From NCBI RefSeq assembly GCF_020911865.1, contig NZ_CP087131.1, positions 2,604,001 through 2,668,000 of the forward strand: a stretch of 64,000 bases of DNA. The letters run 5' to 3'. The notes beneath the pieces are model-generated. The model was not told the DNA's origin. It saw only the letters and a program-made list of their open reading frames with translations, and ran no database searches. The first letter of the stretch is position 1, and each line of letters opens with the position of its first letter. Both the position numbers and the translations under genes were made by a program. The stretch is from Chryseobacterium sp. C-71 (GTDB lineage Bacteria > Bacteroidota > Bacteroidia > Flavobacteriales > Weeksellaceae). Below are positions 51,934 through 60,599 of this stretch, in pieces.

Positions 51934-53297
51934 GACACTGTCCCATTAAGTGTGTAAATTAAAAAGTTAGGGCTTAGATTTATAATCTGAGCCTATTTTC
52001 AAAAATAAGCATAAATTGGTTTAAAATCAATCCCCAATTTTGGATGGGCATGGTCCATTTTTTAGTTGCTTCTTTCAATGCTAAATAAACAGATTTTATA
52101 ACTGCATCATCTGTAGGGAAAGACATTTTGTTTTTGGTGTATTTTCGGATTTTCCCGTTTAGATTTTCAATTAAATTGGTCGTGTAAATTATTTTTCTAA
52201 TCTCGATTGGAAACTCAAAAAAGACGGTTAATTCGTCCCAATGAGTTCTCCAGGATTGTATTGCATAGAGATATTTACTTTCCCATTTGGTTGCAAAGTC
52301 GTCCAAAGCTGCTTTTGCCGCTTCTTTTGTGGGGGCAGTATAAATGTGTTTCATATCTGCAGAAAATTCTTTCCTATCTTTCCAGACAACATATTTACAT
52401 GCATTTCTAATTTGGTGAACTACGCAGATTTGGGTTTGAGATTGCGGAAAAACCGAGCGAATGGTCTGGGTAAATCCATTCAGATTATCGGTAGCAGTGA
52501 TGAGAATATCTTCTACGCCACGAGCTTTTAAATCGGTCAGAACATTCATCCAAAAGCTGGAGCTTTCGTTCTTTCCGAGCCACATCCCGAGAACTTCTTT
52601 TTTACCTTCACGATTGAGTCCTACGGCTAAATAAATGGTTTTGTTGATGACCTTGGAGTTTTCACGAACCTTGAAAACAATCCCGTCCATCCAGACAATC
52701 AGATATACTTCATCCAATGGTCGGTTCTGCCAGGCAACCACTTCGCTGGCAACAGCATTGGTGATTCGTGAGATGGTGGAAGTCGAAACGTCAAAATCAT
52801 ACATTTCTTTGATTTGCTCTTCAATATCACTTACACTCATCCCTTTAGCATAAAATGAGATGATAATGTTCTCCAAACCATCGATGATATTGTGTCTCTT
52901 TGGAACTAATGCTGGTTCAAAACTGCCTTCCCTATCTCTGGGAACTTTTATTTCTGATTCGCCGAATGAGGACTTTATCCTCTTGGTTGCGTGTCCGTTC
53001 CGATAGTTTCCATTAATGGTTTTTTCGTGTTTTGAATTATCCAGATGGCTGTCAAGTTCAGCATCCAACATATGTTCTACTGCTTTTTTGTGCAGCTCTT
53101 TAAAGAATGAGGTTAAATCTTCCCCGTTCTTAAAGGATTTGTAGAAATCCTTATTGTTTAGTAAATCTTCTTTGTCGATCATAACTATGTAATGGTTAAA
53201 AATAATAAAAAGTTATTTCCGTAAAATTTTTTGAGCTATAAGGGCTCAAAATTTTACAGAATAACTTTTTAACTTACACAGTTAGTGAGATACTACC
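51934..53297 (-). mobile_element. Complete IS256-family insertion sequence
   Basis: 1364 bp, containing one transposase gene. Imperfect terminal inverted repeats start GACACTGTCCC on the left and GGTAGTATCTC (complement) on the right, and share an inner block TGTGTAAnTTAAAAAGTTA. An exact 8-bp direct repeat CTTCTCCA flanks it (51926-51933 and 53298-53305), the expected target duplication for this family. Confidence 0.9.
51980..53182 (-). CDS. IS256-family transposase
   Basis: 400 residues, intact. The DDE triad is Asp166 (VWMDGIVF), Asp232 (ATDNLNGF) and Glu339 ([11 protein letters not shown]). The mutator-type signature [13 protein letters not shown] lies between the second Asp and the Glu. 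The N-terminal part has the DNA-binding region ([27 protein letters not shown]). Such enzymes move by copy-out through a circular intermediate. The complete frame and exact target duplication suggest a recent insertion. Confidence 0.95.
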   Translation of the reverse strand: MIDKEDLLNNKDFYKSFKNGEDLTSFFKELHKKAVEHMLDAELDSHLDNSKHEKTINGNYRNGHATKRIKSSFGESEIKVPRDREGSFEPALVPKRHNIIDGLENIIISFYAKGMSVSDIEEQIKEMYDFDVSTSTISRITNAVASEVVAWQNRPLDEVYLIVWMDGIVFKVRENSKVINKTIYLAVGLNREGKKEVLGMWLGKNESSSFWMNVLTDLKARGVEDILITATDNLNGFTQTIRSVFPQSQTQICVVHQIRNACKYVVWKDRKEFSADMKHIYTAPTKEAAKAALDDFATKWESKYLYAIQSWRTHWDELTVFFEFPIEIRKIIYTTNLIENLNGKIRKYTKNKMSFPTDDAVIKSVYLALKEATKKWTMPIQNWGLILNQFMLIFENRLRL

Positions 53298-53305
53298 CTT
53301 CTCCA

Positions 53306-53475
53306 TGAATTCTTTGCCGAATTCTTTAATAAATTCTTTTAAAGAAGACTTTCTGTATACATTATCTAAATACTCATTCGCTGTTTTTCCCTCTTTTTTT
53401 TGTTTTGGCTTCAATATCTTTGACAAAGTCATCTAAACTTTCCTCTGGTATATCATCAAATAGGTATACTTTAAT
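53306..53475 (-). pseudogene. Remnant of a toxin-like gene
   Basis: On the minus strand this encodes FDDIPEESLDDFVKDIEAK, then after a one-base insertion (T run 53384-53388) GKTANEYLDNVYRKSSLKEF. The first part and GKTANEYLD match residues about 41-75 of the 231-residue putative toxin nearby; what follows is unrelated. Its end is cut by the IS256 element. It looks like a displaced or alternative C-terminal cassette. Confidence 0.7.
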
Positions 53476-53481
53476 TAGAAT

Positions 53482-53512
53482 TAAAAAAATACGGCAACTT
53501 ATGGTTGCCGTT
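53482..53512 (-). terminator. Terminator of the toxin-immunity operon
   Basis: Minus-strand hairpin CGGCAAC...GTTGCCG (53492-53510) followed by a run of seven T residues, 27 bases after the stop of the 75-residue gene. Confidence 0.85.
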
Positions 53513-53537
53513 ACGTTAGTTAAAATATATTCTTTAT

Positions 53538-53765
53538 TTATAAAATAATATACTTAATATTTTCTTCTTCAAGACTGCTTTTTATTTCATCAATATTTTG
53601 AGAATCACAATTGATAGTAACCTCATCTTCTTTTTCATATTTCTTCATAAATTCACTTACTTCTTGAAGCGATTTAATTAAATTCTTATCTCGAAATAAT
53701 GACAAAACCTTCAATATAACAATTCCTTGATTATTTTCTCTTTTAATTCTAATTTTATTTCCCAT
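53538..53765 (-). CDS. Small protein, putative immunity protein
   Basis: 75 residues, no signal peptide. No family is recognised. It is predicted to mix strand and helix (RIKRENNQGIVILKVLSLFRD, LIKSLQEVSEFMKKYEKEDEV) and is charged. It starts 3 bases after the putative toxin gene and ends the operon at a strong terminator. Small size, last position and tight coupling fit an immunity protein for the 231-residue product. This is inference from position only. Confidence 0.5.
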   Translation of the reverse strand: MGNKIRIKRENNQGIVILKVLSLFRDKNLIKSLQEVSEFMKKYEKEDEVTINCDSQNIDEIKSSLEEENIKYIIL

Positions 53766-53768
53766 AAT

Positions 53769-54464
53769 CTACTTTTTTATCCAAAATAATTTCACTTTAT
53801 GCTCAGTAATTACAATATCTACAGGTTTAAATTTACCCTCTAAAGCCTTATTTAGAGCTTTTCCAGCTGGTGTAGCAAGAGCTGCTTCTATTGGGTTTTT
53901 CGATATTTGATAGACATTCATGAACTCAGCATAATTTGTACCTAAAGCTCCTGACCCATAGCTTGCTTCAATTTTTTCAAACTTTATTTTGTCAAGCAAT
54001 TTATACATTGCAGTAGACACTTCTTGCTGCTGTATTGATACATCAAACATATTAAACAAAACACCATCTTTAGTTATTGTAGACATTCCTTGCCACAACT
54101 TTTCTCCGTTACGATTTATTAAATAATGTGTAATTTCTTTTACACCATCTTTTGCAATAACAAAGTCATGAGCAAATTTATACCCCAATTTTCTAAATTT
54201 AAAATCTTTTGCGTTGATTTCATCATCAAAAGAGCTATGAGTTAATTCATCTAAATATTCATTCGCTGTTTTCCCTTGTTTTTTCGCTTTTATCTCAATA
54301 TCTCTGATAAAGTCATCTAAACTTTCTTCTGGTATATCATCAAAATAAGTAATATTTCCGTCCTTATTTTTAATAGAACAGACCTTCTTACCATCTTTTA
54401 CTTTGGTGTCTAATATAATACAATTCCACATATTTCCCATAGCTTCATTTATTTTATTGGACAC
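53769..54464 (-). CDS. Putative toxin module of an effector locus
   Basis: Up to 231 residues from a GTG at 54464, 16 bases inside the end of the preceding gene; ATG codons follow at residues 9 and 12. Residues about 40-75 (YFDDIPEESLDDFIRDIEIKAKKQGKTANEYLDEL) recur in the remnant at 53306, which suggests a shared linker before variable C-terminal domains. The rest (KLGYKFAHDFVIAKDG, YGSGALGTNYAEFMNVYQI, NPIEAALATPAGK, DIVITEHKVKLFWIKK) matches no toxin fold I can name. It has no signal peptide. The call rests on the cassette-like pattern and the small gene behind it. Confidence 0.5.
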   Translation of the reverse strand: MSNKINEAMGNMWNCIILDTKVKDGKKVCSIKNKDGNITYFDDIPEESLDDFIRDIEIKAKKQGKTANEYLDELTHSSFDDEINAKDFKFRKLGYKFAHDFVIAKDGVKEITHYLINRNGEKLWQGMSTITKDGVLFNMFDVSIQQQEVSTAMYKLLDKIKFEKIEASYGSGALGTNYAEFMNVYQISKNPIEAALATPAGKALNKALEGKFKPVDIVITEHKVKLFWIKK

Positions 54465-56188
54465 ATATTAAATACACCGTTTTCATATTTGGTAGGTCGA
54501 AGTCCTATTTTCTCAAACAAGTCTCGCGACTTTTGACCAAAGAAATCTTCGTATGCTTCCTTAAGGAAATCTCTCAGTTTCATTCCTACATTAAAGATTT
54601 CTTCTATCCAGATTTTTAATTCATCAAATAAGGCTTTAGCTCCTTTTTTCAATTTGGTAAAAATCTCACTTACAAAATCAATAAAAGAAACCAATAATCC
54701 TCCGGTAAAACTGATTCCCGCAAACATTGCTTCCTGCATTTTTTTCAAGGGACTTCTCATAAAATCAAGTGTTTTATCGATTATTCTAACGGCCGCTGCA
54801 GTACCTCCGGTAAGTAAGGTTTCAAGGATAATATCTATAATTAAACCTATAATATATCCCACATAATAAAATACTTGCTCAAGAGAGATATTTGGAGCCT
54901 GTGCTTTGAGCCACTGATATATTTTTTGAGCTGTAGTTATCTGAAAACTTATCCACTCAAACAGAAATTTATCGATCTCAAATTTTTCCATTGCTTCAGA
55001 AAACTGTTCAAAAAATTCTAATACATAATCTGCCACTATTGATGGGTCTTTCTGAATGTCTTGTAAAGTAGCTAAACCTTTAAAAAGTAAAGCTATAATT
55101 GAAAAAATCCCTGCAATAATATCTATCAAGCTATTATAAACTCCACATAGCAATGCATTTACACAGCTAATTGATTTGGCAGCTAAAAATTGCAGATAAG
55201 GAGTGTACTGTTGAAGCTGTCCTTTTAGAGAATCCAATCCATTAAGAAAGCTTTGTGAAATTTTATGAAGCGTAGTGGAAAAGCTTTCAGGAAGTTTACC
55301 ATTTATTGTGGAAATAACTTTCGTAAACTCTGCCTTTTTAGTATCTACAATCTCAAAGAATTTATCGAATACGCCTTTTATAATATTTTCACCGGCATTA
55401 AAGTTTTTTTGAGGTTCATCATAAACAGAATGATTATAGAAAGGTTTTAGATTGTCCCAAACTACAGGAGGAACAATAAATGGTTTGTAATTTTCGACTG
55501 CAGGATTCCAGTCGACTTCTTCAAGTCTTAATTTTTGAATGTTTTTAGCTATTCCCTCCTCAAAAAAGTCTCCTAAACCATCGAATAGTACATCTTGAAA
55601 AAATTCGACTATACTTTTAAAGGTAGAATCTTTCACTTGTAATAACCAGCTTAAAAATGATTCTCTATTTGCCAATGCCTCTTTTTCAATAAGATCTTTA
55701 AAATTTTCTGTGGTAATTCTTACATTGTGCATATTGACAAGGTACTGTAGCTTAACAATAGGAATTTTAGATACATCTTTAATTTGGGGCGAAACTTTTA
55801 CCCGCATTATGGTATTTACATTAGAGTCACTATGAATTTCCAGAAAAATATTTACAGATTCTTCTGTAGGAACAAACGAGTTGTACATACTAAGAAGTTG
55901 TAAACCATTTTTAGCCATATAAATATTTACTACAATGTCATCGAACTTAGATTTATAGTTTGGAATAAAAACAGGATCAATTTTTTTTTCATCAATCTGT
56001 AGGGTTTCATCGTCAGTGTAAACATTATAATTATTTGTAGAAATATCTGGAACCCCACCATAAAATTTATTAGCTAATTCTCTCTCAGAATAAGTAGTGA
56101 AGATATTTTCTTCTTGATTTTTGGATAATTCCTTCCATTTATTTTTTGAAAATTTATTAAATGAAGGGCGGTTTATATTATTTTCCAT
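54449..56188 (-). CDS. Large protein with C-terminal hydrophobic segments, effector-carrier-like
   Basis: 579 residues, no signal peptide. Residues 1-160 are hydrophilic and strand-rich (VVNIYMAKNGLQLLSMYN, SVNIFLEIHSDSNV). The middle is helical. Three or four hydrophobic segments lie in the last 260 residues (SLIDIIAGIFSIIALLFKGL, YYVGYIIGLIIDIILETLL, GISFTGGLLVSFIDFVSEIF). Such segments just before a toxin domain are seen in polymorphic toxins and injected effectors. Here the frame ends (FNMCPIK) within the start of the putative toxin gene, so the carrier and the toxin are separate but coupled products. Family not recognised; role inferred. Confidence 0.5.
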   Translation of the reverse strand: MENNINRPSFNKFSKNKWKELSKNQEENIFTTYSERELANKFYGGVPDISTNNYNVYTDDETLQIDEKKIDPVFIPNYKSKFDDIVVNIYMAKNGLQLLSMYNSFVPTEESVNIFLEIHSDSNVNTIMRVKVSPQIKDVSKIPIVKLQYLVNMHNVRITTENFKDLIEKEALANRESFLSWLLQVKDSTFKSIVEFFQDVLFDGLGDFFEEGIAKNIQKLRLEEVDWNPAVENYKPFIVPPVVWDNLKPFYNHSVYDEPQKNFNAGENIIKGVFDKFFEIVDTKKAEFTKVISTINGKLPESFSTTLHKISQSFLNGLDSLKGQLQQYTPYLQFLAAKSISCVNALLCGVYNSLIDIIAGIFSIIALLFKGLATLQDIQKDPSIVADYVLEFFEQFSEAMEKFEIDKFLFEWISFQITTAQKIYQWLKAQAPNISLEQVFYYVGYIIGLIIDIILETLLTGGTAAAVRIIDKTLDFMRSPLKKMQEAMFAGISFTGGLLVSFIDFVSEIFTKLKKGAKALFDELKIWIEEIFNVGMKLRDFLKEAYEDFFGQKSRDLFEKIGLRPTKYENGVFNMCPIK

Positions 56189-56250
56189 TTTTCTTTGTTT
56201 TTTAGTTGTTAAACATTTTCATTAATCTTTTCAAATGCATTAGGATATAA

Positions 56251-56272
56251 GGCAGCACAATAAAGTGCTGCC
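56251..56272 (-). terminator. Hairpin after the 1357-residue gene
   Basis: Perfect GGCAGCAC/GTGCTGCC stem with a six-base loop, about 50 bases after the stop and before the 579-residue gene. The T run is weak, so it may be a leaky terminator that sets the ratio between the two genes. Confidence 0.55.
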
Positions 56273-56320
56273 CAATAGCCTCGGTTTTTACCCGATAAAT
56301 AATTTGAAAATTTTAAAAGA

Positions 56321-59300
56321 TTACACTAAAAATTTAGATAATGGAGCCTGATTTTTATACTCGTCGTAAGAAAGTGTCTGCCCATTTTTATCTAAGATTT
56401 TTGAAAGTCCAAAATCAAGATGAGGGGAAGTTACTTTCACATAAGTATCTGCATCTGTAGTAAAAGCAAGCATTTTTTCAGCAGGATTTGCACCCACTTC
56501 AGCAAAATCGAAATTTTTAATAAGTCTTGCATTTACTTTAAATGTAATATCGTTTTTTCCTGTAGGGTAAGCTTCTACACCTTCAATTTGTGAAACTTCT
56601 TCTGCAATACGTTTGTAAAGCTTTATTGAAGGTTCCGATTCATCAAATTCTTTTTCTATTTCAAATGAATTCCCCAGACAGGTATATGTTTTAGGAAAGT
56701 AATCCACTTTAACATAATCAAGAATTGTTTTGAATGAATTATCATGCATCTCATTAAAACTGATTTGTACCCATTTGTCAGCTGATTGGCCAATCTGGTT
56801 GTTATTCAATTCAAAATTGCTTCCGCACATTTCGCCTAACTGATCGTCAAACTTCACTCCTGGCTCGCAGTTACAAGGCAAAGCTTTTTCTACTCTTAGG
56901 CCGATAGAATCTGCCTGAAGAATGGTTAAAGCTGTAGGGATTTTTTCTCTCCACGGTTCGCCTTGTTTTTTACCTAACGCAGAACGCATTTCGTCTACAA
57001 TGGATAAGAACATTGGGTCGTCAATTACAGGAACTTCACCGCCGTTCCAGATTTGTCCGGTTGCCAGGAAGTGTCTTACTGCTTCTTCAAATCCGGGTCT
57101 GACAGTAACAATTACTCTCGCCATACCAGACTGCATAAACGCTCTGACTGTAGGGTCGTTGTCATCAAACTGATACATGTCTGACCATCTGTCTCTTTTA
57201 CCCCAGTAATAAGGATAGAAATAGTAGCTCATAATATCCCATTCAAATGCCTGCTCCATGAACTTTACAAATGCGGCGTATTGATCTAAACCTGAATCTA
57301 ATTTAATTTCTGTATTAGTAAAGTTTTCAGTTGCATTATCGGTCTGATAATATTTGTTTTTACCAAACGTCAACGCAGCTCCAGGATTCTGATCAATCAT
57401 GTATGAAATACAGTTTTTTCTTAATACTGTATTTTCAATTTTTCTGTAAAAACCAGGGTTTGAACCTTTGATTTGTACACCTAATGCTTTTGCTTCTGAT
57501 AGGGTTTGGTTGTATTTTTCTAATTCAATTTCGTATGCTTCGATGATTTTGTTGAAAGTTTTTTGTAACCAAGCGTTTTTAGATTCTAAAGTCTGTCTAC
57601 ATTGAATATCTATTACTGCATTTCCTGTATGAAAATTAGTAACGGCAAATGAAACGGGAATCATTTCTTTGTAATTATCTATATAAGCAGACTGACTTGA
57701 ATCATCAATCCTACTTGGATTAGAGATAAATGATTTATTTCCTACTCCCACTAAAATTTTACTATCCCAACCACCTATAGCTACCATGCCGTTGAAGTTA
57801 ACCTTTGTAAAGTACGTTTCGTATCCAGCAGGTATTGTTATATCGGCTGACTTTGAACAACCCCTTTCTTTATCCTGTGAATAAAAGTCAAAAGATTTTC
57901 CTATTGAAATTATAGGTGTTAATTTTTCATCTACTTCTACATTCAATTTACTTAACCAAAAATTTAATGTGACATCATTATTTAGTGCTGTAAAATCTTT
58001 CATTTGCATGTGAGCTGCATCAAGACTTCTTGGGTCAATAGGTTTTACCAATTGCTGAGAACTGTCAATCATTTTTACTCCTAAAGTATGTAGCTTAGCA
58101 GGCTCAGGAATCATGAACTCAAACATCATGCGTTTACCGTAATTGTAGATTTGGTTTTTTACCACCTTATCTACCCATCTGTAAACTCCTACGACATGAT
58201 TGCTTCCTTTGGTATTATCGAAACCATGCTTGTTGTTTTCTTCGTATTCTTCTAAAACTTTGTCAATACGTTCTTCTTTTACTTTGGTTACAATTCTGTC
58301 TAAAGCTCTTGCTGTAATATCTTTGGCTTCTGTAACTGCTTGTCGGTTACTTTCTTCCTTAGAGTTATGAGTGGCATAACTAGCATTGGCACTCATTCCT
58401 ATCTGTCCACCACCAGTAATATCCCAACTTGCTGTGACTCCAGCATTGGCTGCAAAATCTTTAGATTCCTGTAAGATTTTAGAAATCTCACTCTGCATCT
58501 CATGTCTTTCGGTAGAAGTGGTATCGGTCAGTTTTTCCTTTTCAGATTCTGAAGATTTTGTAGTTTGAGACTCGCTTCTTTTTAATCTTCTTGTAGAACG
58601 CTCTTTATATTCGCGGGCCATGATGTTTTCGATGTGGGCAACATCTCCTTCTACATAGCAATAGGTACTTTGTTCTACTTTTAGATAATCTGCAATCCCT
58701 ATGTTTTTCATGCCAAATCCTGAAGGGATGAAAGAAGATGTTTCAGGGTTTTGTATTGGCGTTTCGGGTGTTCCCGGATTCTCCGGTGTTCCTGGTTTTG
58801 GTGGGTCTACAGGCATACATCCATTAGCACCTCTGAAATGATATTGTTTAGTCATTCTATCCAAATCATTCGGGTCTATCTCTAATGTGACATTTATATT
58901 GTAAATATTGCCATCACTTAGTTTTATTTCTCCTTTTAAAATAAATAGTTCCACTCTGTAAGTTTCGGATGTAGGAATCTTAGGCGAGTCAAACAATAAA
59001 TAAGAACCTCCACCTAACGGGGATAAGCTTGTTGATGAGAGATTTGCACCGTTTAATTCTATATTGTAGTTTGCAGATACTATTTGCAGATTGCTGTCTA
59101 AAGATAAAAGTAAACTCCATTCGGTTGCACTGCGAGCATAGGTTTTGACGCTGTAAGGAATATAGCTAGTAGAAGAATTATTATTCACAGGAATAACGAC
59201 GCCTCCAACATTTGTAGAAACCTGTTGATTAAGAACCGTATTGTTTAAAACGGTTTGTTGCAGAGACTGAGTGTTTTGAGTAATATTTTGGTTCAGTTCA

Positions 59301-60394
59301 TCAAATGAAGAAATATCTGATAATGCTTCCTCAAGGCTAGATGCACCCAATAATCTGAGCAAAGTATTTTGTTCATTTACATTGAGGCTTCCGTTAATTG
59401 TCTCAATATTGATTTCCGGTGTTTCAAATCTGAAATCAAATTCAGGAATTTCTACTTCAGGAGTGGTAATCTGCATGATTTCTTCCTTGATGCGGTGAAG
59501 CTCCATATCCAGTTCACTATTGGCATAAAACTTTTCAGGGTCAGCTACGCTAAGCTGAGTGAGATAATTGATTCTGTTTTCTAAAATTTGTTTTTTTCTG
59601 TCAGCTTCAGATGATTCTCTTTGTGAACTCCTTAAAAGTGGTTTTACAGTTTGCTGATATTCGTTATATGCTTCTTTGTAAGCTTCATCATATTGCTTTT
59701 TAAAAGTTTTTTCTAATTTTGAAAGAGAGTCTTTTAAATCCTGATTTTCTTTCAGGTTAAGAGTTGCTTCCGCAAATTTCATCGATTTATTATCGTAAGT
59801 AGTCCTCTGGGCTATTGAAGAACCTGTGCTATTAAAATCGGTTTGAGAAACTTTAAATAATTCTTTTGGGAGAACTACTTTTGCTTTTTTTAAATCTTCA
59901 AAACATTCTTCAGTTCCATCATAATTTTCAAGAATATGATTGAGGTGAAGAAACTGCATGAGTGTTTCTTTTGCATAAAAATCTTTTTGGGTAACAACCT
60001 GATAAATTAAGTTATCCCAGATAAGTTTTATATCTGCAATGTAAGGAGTGGTGTTTGAAGCTTTATAAGCATTGATTTTGGCATCAAATTCAGATTTTAA
60101 GATAGTGGATTTATTTCTCGCTACCCATACTGCAAGATCATAAAAATCGGTGCTATTTAACTTTAAATCATCTTCTGAGTAGATTGAAATAAGCTGTTGC
60201 TCATCAATTCTTCTGCTAATAGCCTGTAATGTTTTATCTGTTGGAAGATGCTCATCAAAAACTCCTTTTTGGGTTTCTTTTCTGAAGGCGAATCTTCTTT
60301 CTAAATTTTCCGGATTAGATAATTCCGGGTTTCTCATTGCCGCAAATCTGAATAGCGTCTGCGAAGAGTTGTTTGTGTTTAAATTTGTTGACAT
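56321..60394 (-). CDS. 1357-residue protein of a tail-like locus, function unknown
   Basis: No signal peptide or membrane helix. The N-terminal 330 residues are helical and partly coiled coil (LKDSLSKLEKTFKKQYDEAYKEAYNEY). A strand-rich stretch follows (TYARSATEWSLLLSLDSNL), then a Pro/Gly linker (PPKPGTPENPGTPETP). A long charged helical region (KRSESQTTKSSESEKEKL) leads to the C-terminal 600 residues with MSYYFYPYYWGKRDRW, FMQSGMARVIVTVRPGFEEAV and WNGGEVPVIDDPMF. I have the impression that proteins with these last motifs occur near tail or injection genes in Bacteroidota, but I cannot name the family. It carries leader copy A and lies among tail-fibre genes. Confidence 0.5.
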   Translation of the reverse strand: MSTNLNTNNSSQTLFRFAAMRNPELSNPENLERRFAFRKETQKGVFDEHLPTDKTLQAISRRIDEQQLISIYSEDDLKLNSTDFYDLAVWVARNKSTILKSEFDAKINAYKASNTTPYIADIKLIWDNLIYQVVTQKDFYAKETLMQFLHLNHILENYDGTEECFEDLKKAKVVLPKELFKVSQTDFNSTGSSIAQRTTYDNKSMKFAEATLNLKENQDLKDSLSKLEKTFKKQYDEAYKEAYNEYQQTVKPLLRSSQRESSEADRKKQILENRINYLTQLSVADPEKFYANSELDMELHRIKEEIMQITTPEVEIPEFDFRFETPEINIETINGSLNVNEQNTLLRLLGASSLEEALSDISSFDELNQNITQNTQSLQQTVLNNTVLNQQVSTNVGGVVIPVNNNSSTSYIPYSVKTYARSATEWSLLLSLDSNLQIVSANYNIELNGANLSSTSLSPLGGGSYLLFDSPKIPTSETYRVELFILKGEIKLSDGNIYNINVTLEIDPNDLDRMTKQYHFRGANGCMPVDPPKPGTPENPGTPETPIQNPETSSFIPSGFGMKNIGIADYLKVEQSTYCYVEGDVAHIENIMAREYKERSTRRLKRSESQTTKSSESEKEKLTDTTSTERHEMQSEISKILQESKDFAANAGVTASWDITGGGQIGMSANASYATHNSKEESNRQAVTEAKDITARALDRIVTKVKEERIDKVLEEYEENNKHGFDNTKGSNHVVGVYRWVDKVVKNQIYNYGKRMMFEFMIPEPAKLHTLGVKMIDSSQQLVKPIDPRSLDAAHMQMKDFTALNNDVTLNFWLSKLNVEVDEKLTPIISIGKSFDFYSQDKERGCSKSADITIPAGYETYFTKVNFNGMVAIGGWDSKILVGVGNKSFISNPSRIDDSSQSAYIDNYKEMIPVSFAVTNFHTGNAVIDIQCRQTLESKNAWLQKTFNKIIEAYEIELEKYNQTLSEAKALGVQIKGSNPGFYRKIENTVLRKNCISYMIDQNPGAALTFGKNKYYQTDNATENFTNTEIKLDSGLDQYAAFVKFMEQAFEWDIMSYYFYPYYWGKRDRWSDMYQFDDNDPTVRAFMQSGMARVIVTVRPGFEEAVRHFLATGQIWNGGEVPVIDDPMFLSIVDEMRSALGKKQGEPWREKIPTALTILQADSIGLRVEKALPCNCEPGVKFDDQLGEMCGSNFELNNNQIGQSADKWVQISFNEMHDNSFKTILDYVKVDYFPKTYTCLGNSFEIEKEFDESEPSIKLYKRIAEEVSQIEGVEAYPTGKNDITFKVNARLIKNFDFAEVGANPAEKMLAFTTDADTYVKVTSPHLDFGLSKILDKNGQTLSYDEYKNQAPLSKFLV

Positions 60395-60404
60395 TTTAAA
60401 ATTG

Positions 60405-60536
60405 TTTTGGTTTTTAAGATTAAAATTTAGAAAGCTCTTTTTAGTAGAGTTTTCTTTAGTATAGCTTTGTTTTTTAGGGTGGTTTTAGGCTACAGAATAT
60501 CCACTCTGATTGTTAATCAGTGAAGTGTTGATGAAA
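60405..60536 (-). promoter_or_regulatory. Structured 5' leader, copy A
   Basis: On the minus strand, directly before the 1357-residue gene: an ACTGATT-type hairpin, then GTGGATAT...ACCACCC (GTGG pairs with CCAC), then GAAAACTCT...AGAGCTTTC. The block CCACCCTAAAAAACAA and the end AAATTTTAATCTTAAAAA are shared with copy B at 62265-62396. Confidence 0.6.
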
Positions 60537-60547
60537 ATCTTGAATTA

Positions 60548-60574
60548 AAATATTAGAATTAAGTTGCGGCAAAA
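60548..60574 (-). promoter_or_regulatory. Putative promoter before leader copy A
   Basis: TTTTG (60574-60570) and TAATATTT (60555-60548) with a 14-base spacer on the minus strand. An AAGTTTTGnCGC context with the same spacer is found upstream of leader copy B. Confidence 0.35.
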
Positions 60575-60599
60575 CTTGCCAGGTAAACTTAGAATTAGA

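Noticed and set aside
53306-53475. Functional small gene next to the IS256 element
   Set aside because: The frame is broken by a one-base insertion and its end is cut by the insertion sequence.
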